From an uncultured Sphingobacterium sp. (lineage in GTDB: Bacteria; Bacteroidota; Bacteroidia; Sphingobacteriales; Sphingobacteriaceae): a stretch of 44,191 bases of DNA. The notes below the pieces were generated by a model, which worked only from the letters and a program-made list of their open reading frames with translations, ran no database searches and was not told the DNA's origin. The stretch lies in NCBI GenBank assembly GCA_947630335.1, contig CANRHE010000006.1, positions 1 to 44,191 on the forward strand, in the 5' to 3' direction. The translations under genes and the position numbers were made by a program. Below, piece after piece: positions 43,436 through 44,191 of the stretch. Position 1 is the stretch's first letter, and each line of letters starts with the position of its first letter.

Positions 43436-43924
43436 ATGAAAAGATTTAAAAGTGTTTATAAACTTCAGTTTAAAAAATTATTTAACCATTTGTTTTATAG
43501 CGGTTTAATATCTTTTTTGTTAATTAATATAGTAGGTGTAATTAAGAAATTGTATAACTATGGATATGAGCGTATATCAAAGTATCAAAAGAAACGAAAC
43601 CGTGTAATAGATCAATTTTATACAAAGACCTTTAATAGGTCGATTGTTTATTTAGGGAAATTATTTGAATTTCATTACTCATGGCGACCTTTAATTGGGG
43701 CATTAGGTCTGTTAGTTTCGACTACTAAATATCTATTCAATATTCTTTTATTTGGCAGGGGAAGTAAATGGATAAATTCACTTTCTCCCTATTTTCCAAA
43801 TAATACAGGGCTAAAATATATATCAGGACCTAAACGTGATTTTGATTATCATGTTGGTTTAACCGAATTTCTACCCGAACTGAATTTGATAGCATGGTTA
43901 ATTATATTATCTATTTTAATATGA
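43436..43924 (+). CDS. Hypothetical membrane protein
   Basis: 162-residue basic protein with hydrophobic segments at about 21-37, 84-105 and 148-162, the last ending abruptly at the stop codon. The region between is rich in Lys, Arg and Tyr. No family is recognised. Its TGA stop overlaps the ATG of the next gene (ATGA at 43921-43924), so the two are translationally coupled and their products may interact. Confidence 0.6.
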   Translation: MKRFKSVYKLQFKKLFNHLFYSGLISFLLINIVGVIKKLYNYGYERISKYQKKRNRVIDQFYTKTFNRSIVYLGKLFEFHYSWRPLIGALGLLVSTTKYLFNILLFGRGSKWINSLSPYFPNNTGLKYISGPKRDFDYHVGLTEFLPELNLIAWLIILSILI

Positions 43925-44154
43925 GGCATTTATATACTTCGCATTTTTATTCTACTCTTCTCAAACGATTGGATAGATTTATACCACTTAAAGGAAGTTT
44001 GATTATCATAATTGGACTACCCATGTGGCTTTTTGTTTTTCTATTAGCTTGCGCTTTGTTTTTATTTACCATGGCATCGACTATTTTCTATCGTTATATT
44101 TTGATTTTACCAATTTTTTTTTCGCTTATAGTTTTCGACACTTTTATATTCTGA
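43921..44154 (+). CDS. Hypothetical small membrane protein, coupled to its upstream neighbour
   Basis: 77-residue protein starting at ATG 43921 (MRHLYTSHFYSTLLKRLDRF); an in-frame ATG at 43894 lies inside the previous gene and is less likely. Two hydrophobic helices (about 26-48 and 50-76) fill most of the chain. The family is unknown. A weak 5-bp hairpin (AGACC 44154-44158, GGTCT 44166-44170) lies at the stop codon. Confidence 0.55.
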   Translation: MRHLYTSHFYSTLLKRLDRFIPLKGSLIIIIGLPMWLFVFLLACALFLFTMASTIFYRYILILPIFFSLIVFDTFIF

Positions 44155-44191
44155 GACCTATCCTTGGTCTATTTGGGCTTTTATGGGTTGT

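Noticed and set aside
1..44191. Search for CRISPR arrays, tRNA or rRNA genes, insertion sequences, prophage genes
   Set aside because: No regularly spaced repeats, cloverleaf-like segments, transposase motifs or phage proteins were seen by eye.

Overview
The window looks like chromosomal DNA of an AT-rich member of the Bacteroidota, most likely a Sphingobacteriaceae-type organism (inference from the proteins; no rRNA or tRNA is present). Signs of this are TAnnTTTG (-7) promoter boxes instead of -10 boxes, the absence of Shine-Dalgarno sequences, a TonB receptor with an N-terminal carboxypeptidase-regulatory-like domain, an arabinose operon controlled by a Nudix-type AraR, and the Bacteroidota-type short arginine decarboxylase. 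Genes are densely packed, and many end in long, almost loopless perfect palindromes that act as one- or two-way terminators.

Layout. 0-1.8 kb: exported Mn-type superoxide dismutase, divergent from a DUF3050 protein. 1.9-7.4 kb: three-gene heavy-metal RND efflux operon (outer-membrane factor, lipoprotein adaptor, CzcA-like pump). 7.5-12 kb: arginine decarboxylase and arginyl-tRNA synthetase, divergent with abutting opposed -7 boxes, then a Gfo/Idh/MocA oxidoreductase. 12-18.2 kb: SbcC-SbcD nuclease, a dihaem cytochrome, a secreted alpha/beta hydrolase and an HD phosphohydrolase. 18.5-24.3 kb: five-gene siderophore-type uptake operon (binding lipoprotein, FecCD permease, ATPase, GNAT acetyltransferase, TonB receptor). 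24.5-26.5 kb: OmpR-type response regulator and histidine kinase.

26.5-34.3 kb: arabinose module. The AraR gene is divergent from araB-araD-araA-sodium symporter-aldose epimerase. The promoter region holds two similar near-palindromes 42 bp apart around a -7 box, and then a leader hairpin. 34.4-36.9 kb: arsenic operon (ArsR, DUF6428 protein with a cysteine-rich tail, LMW-phosphatase-like arsenate reductase, ACR3 pump) with two almost identical 16-bp operators. 37-39.1 kb: a small acidic protein and a benzoylformate-decarboxylase-like ThDP enzyme with active-site substitutions.

39.1-44.2 kb is more accessory in character: orphan small proteins, an ASCH-domain protein, a frame-broken small membrane ORF, a GHKL ATPase of higher GC that seems to lack the C-terminal half of its family, a degenerate repeat remnant, a MazEF toxin-antitoxin pair with its own tandem operator, and three small membrane proteins of unknown function. 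I saw no CRISPR array, insertion sequence, phage gene or complete novel system. The most unusual items are the truncated GHKL ATPase locus, the substituted ThDP enzyme, the GNAT inside the uptake operon and the compact operator layouts.
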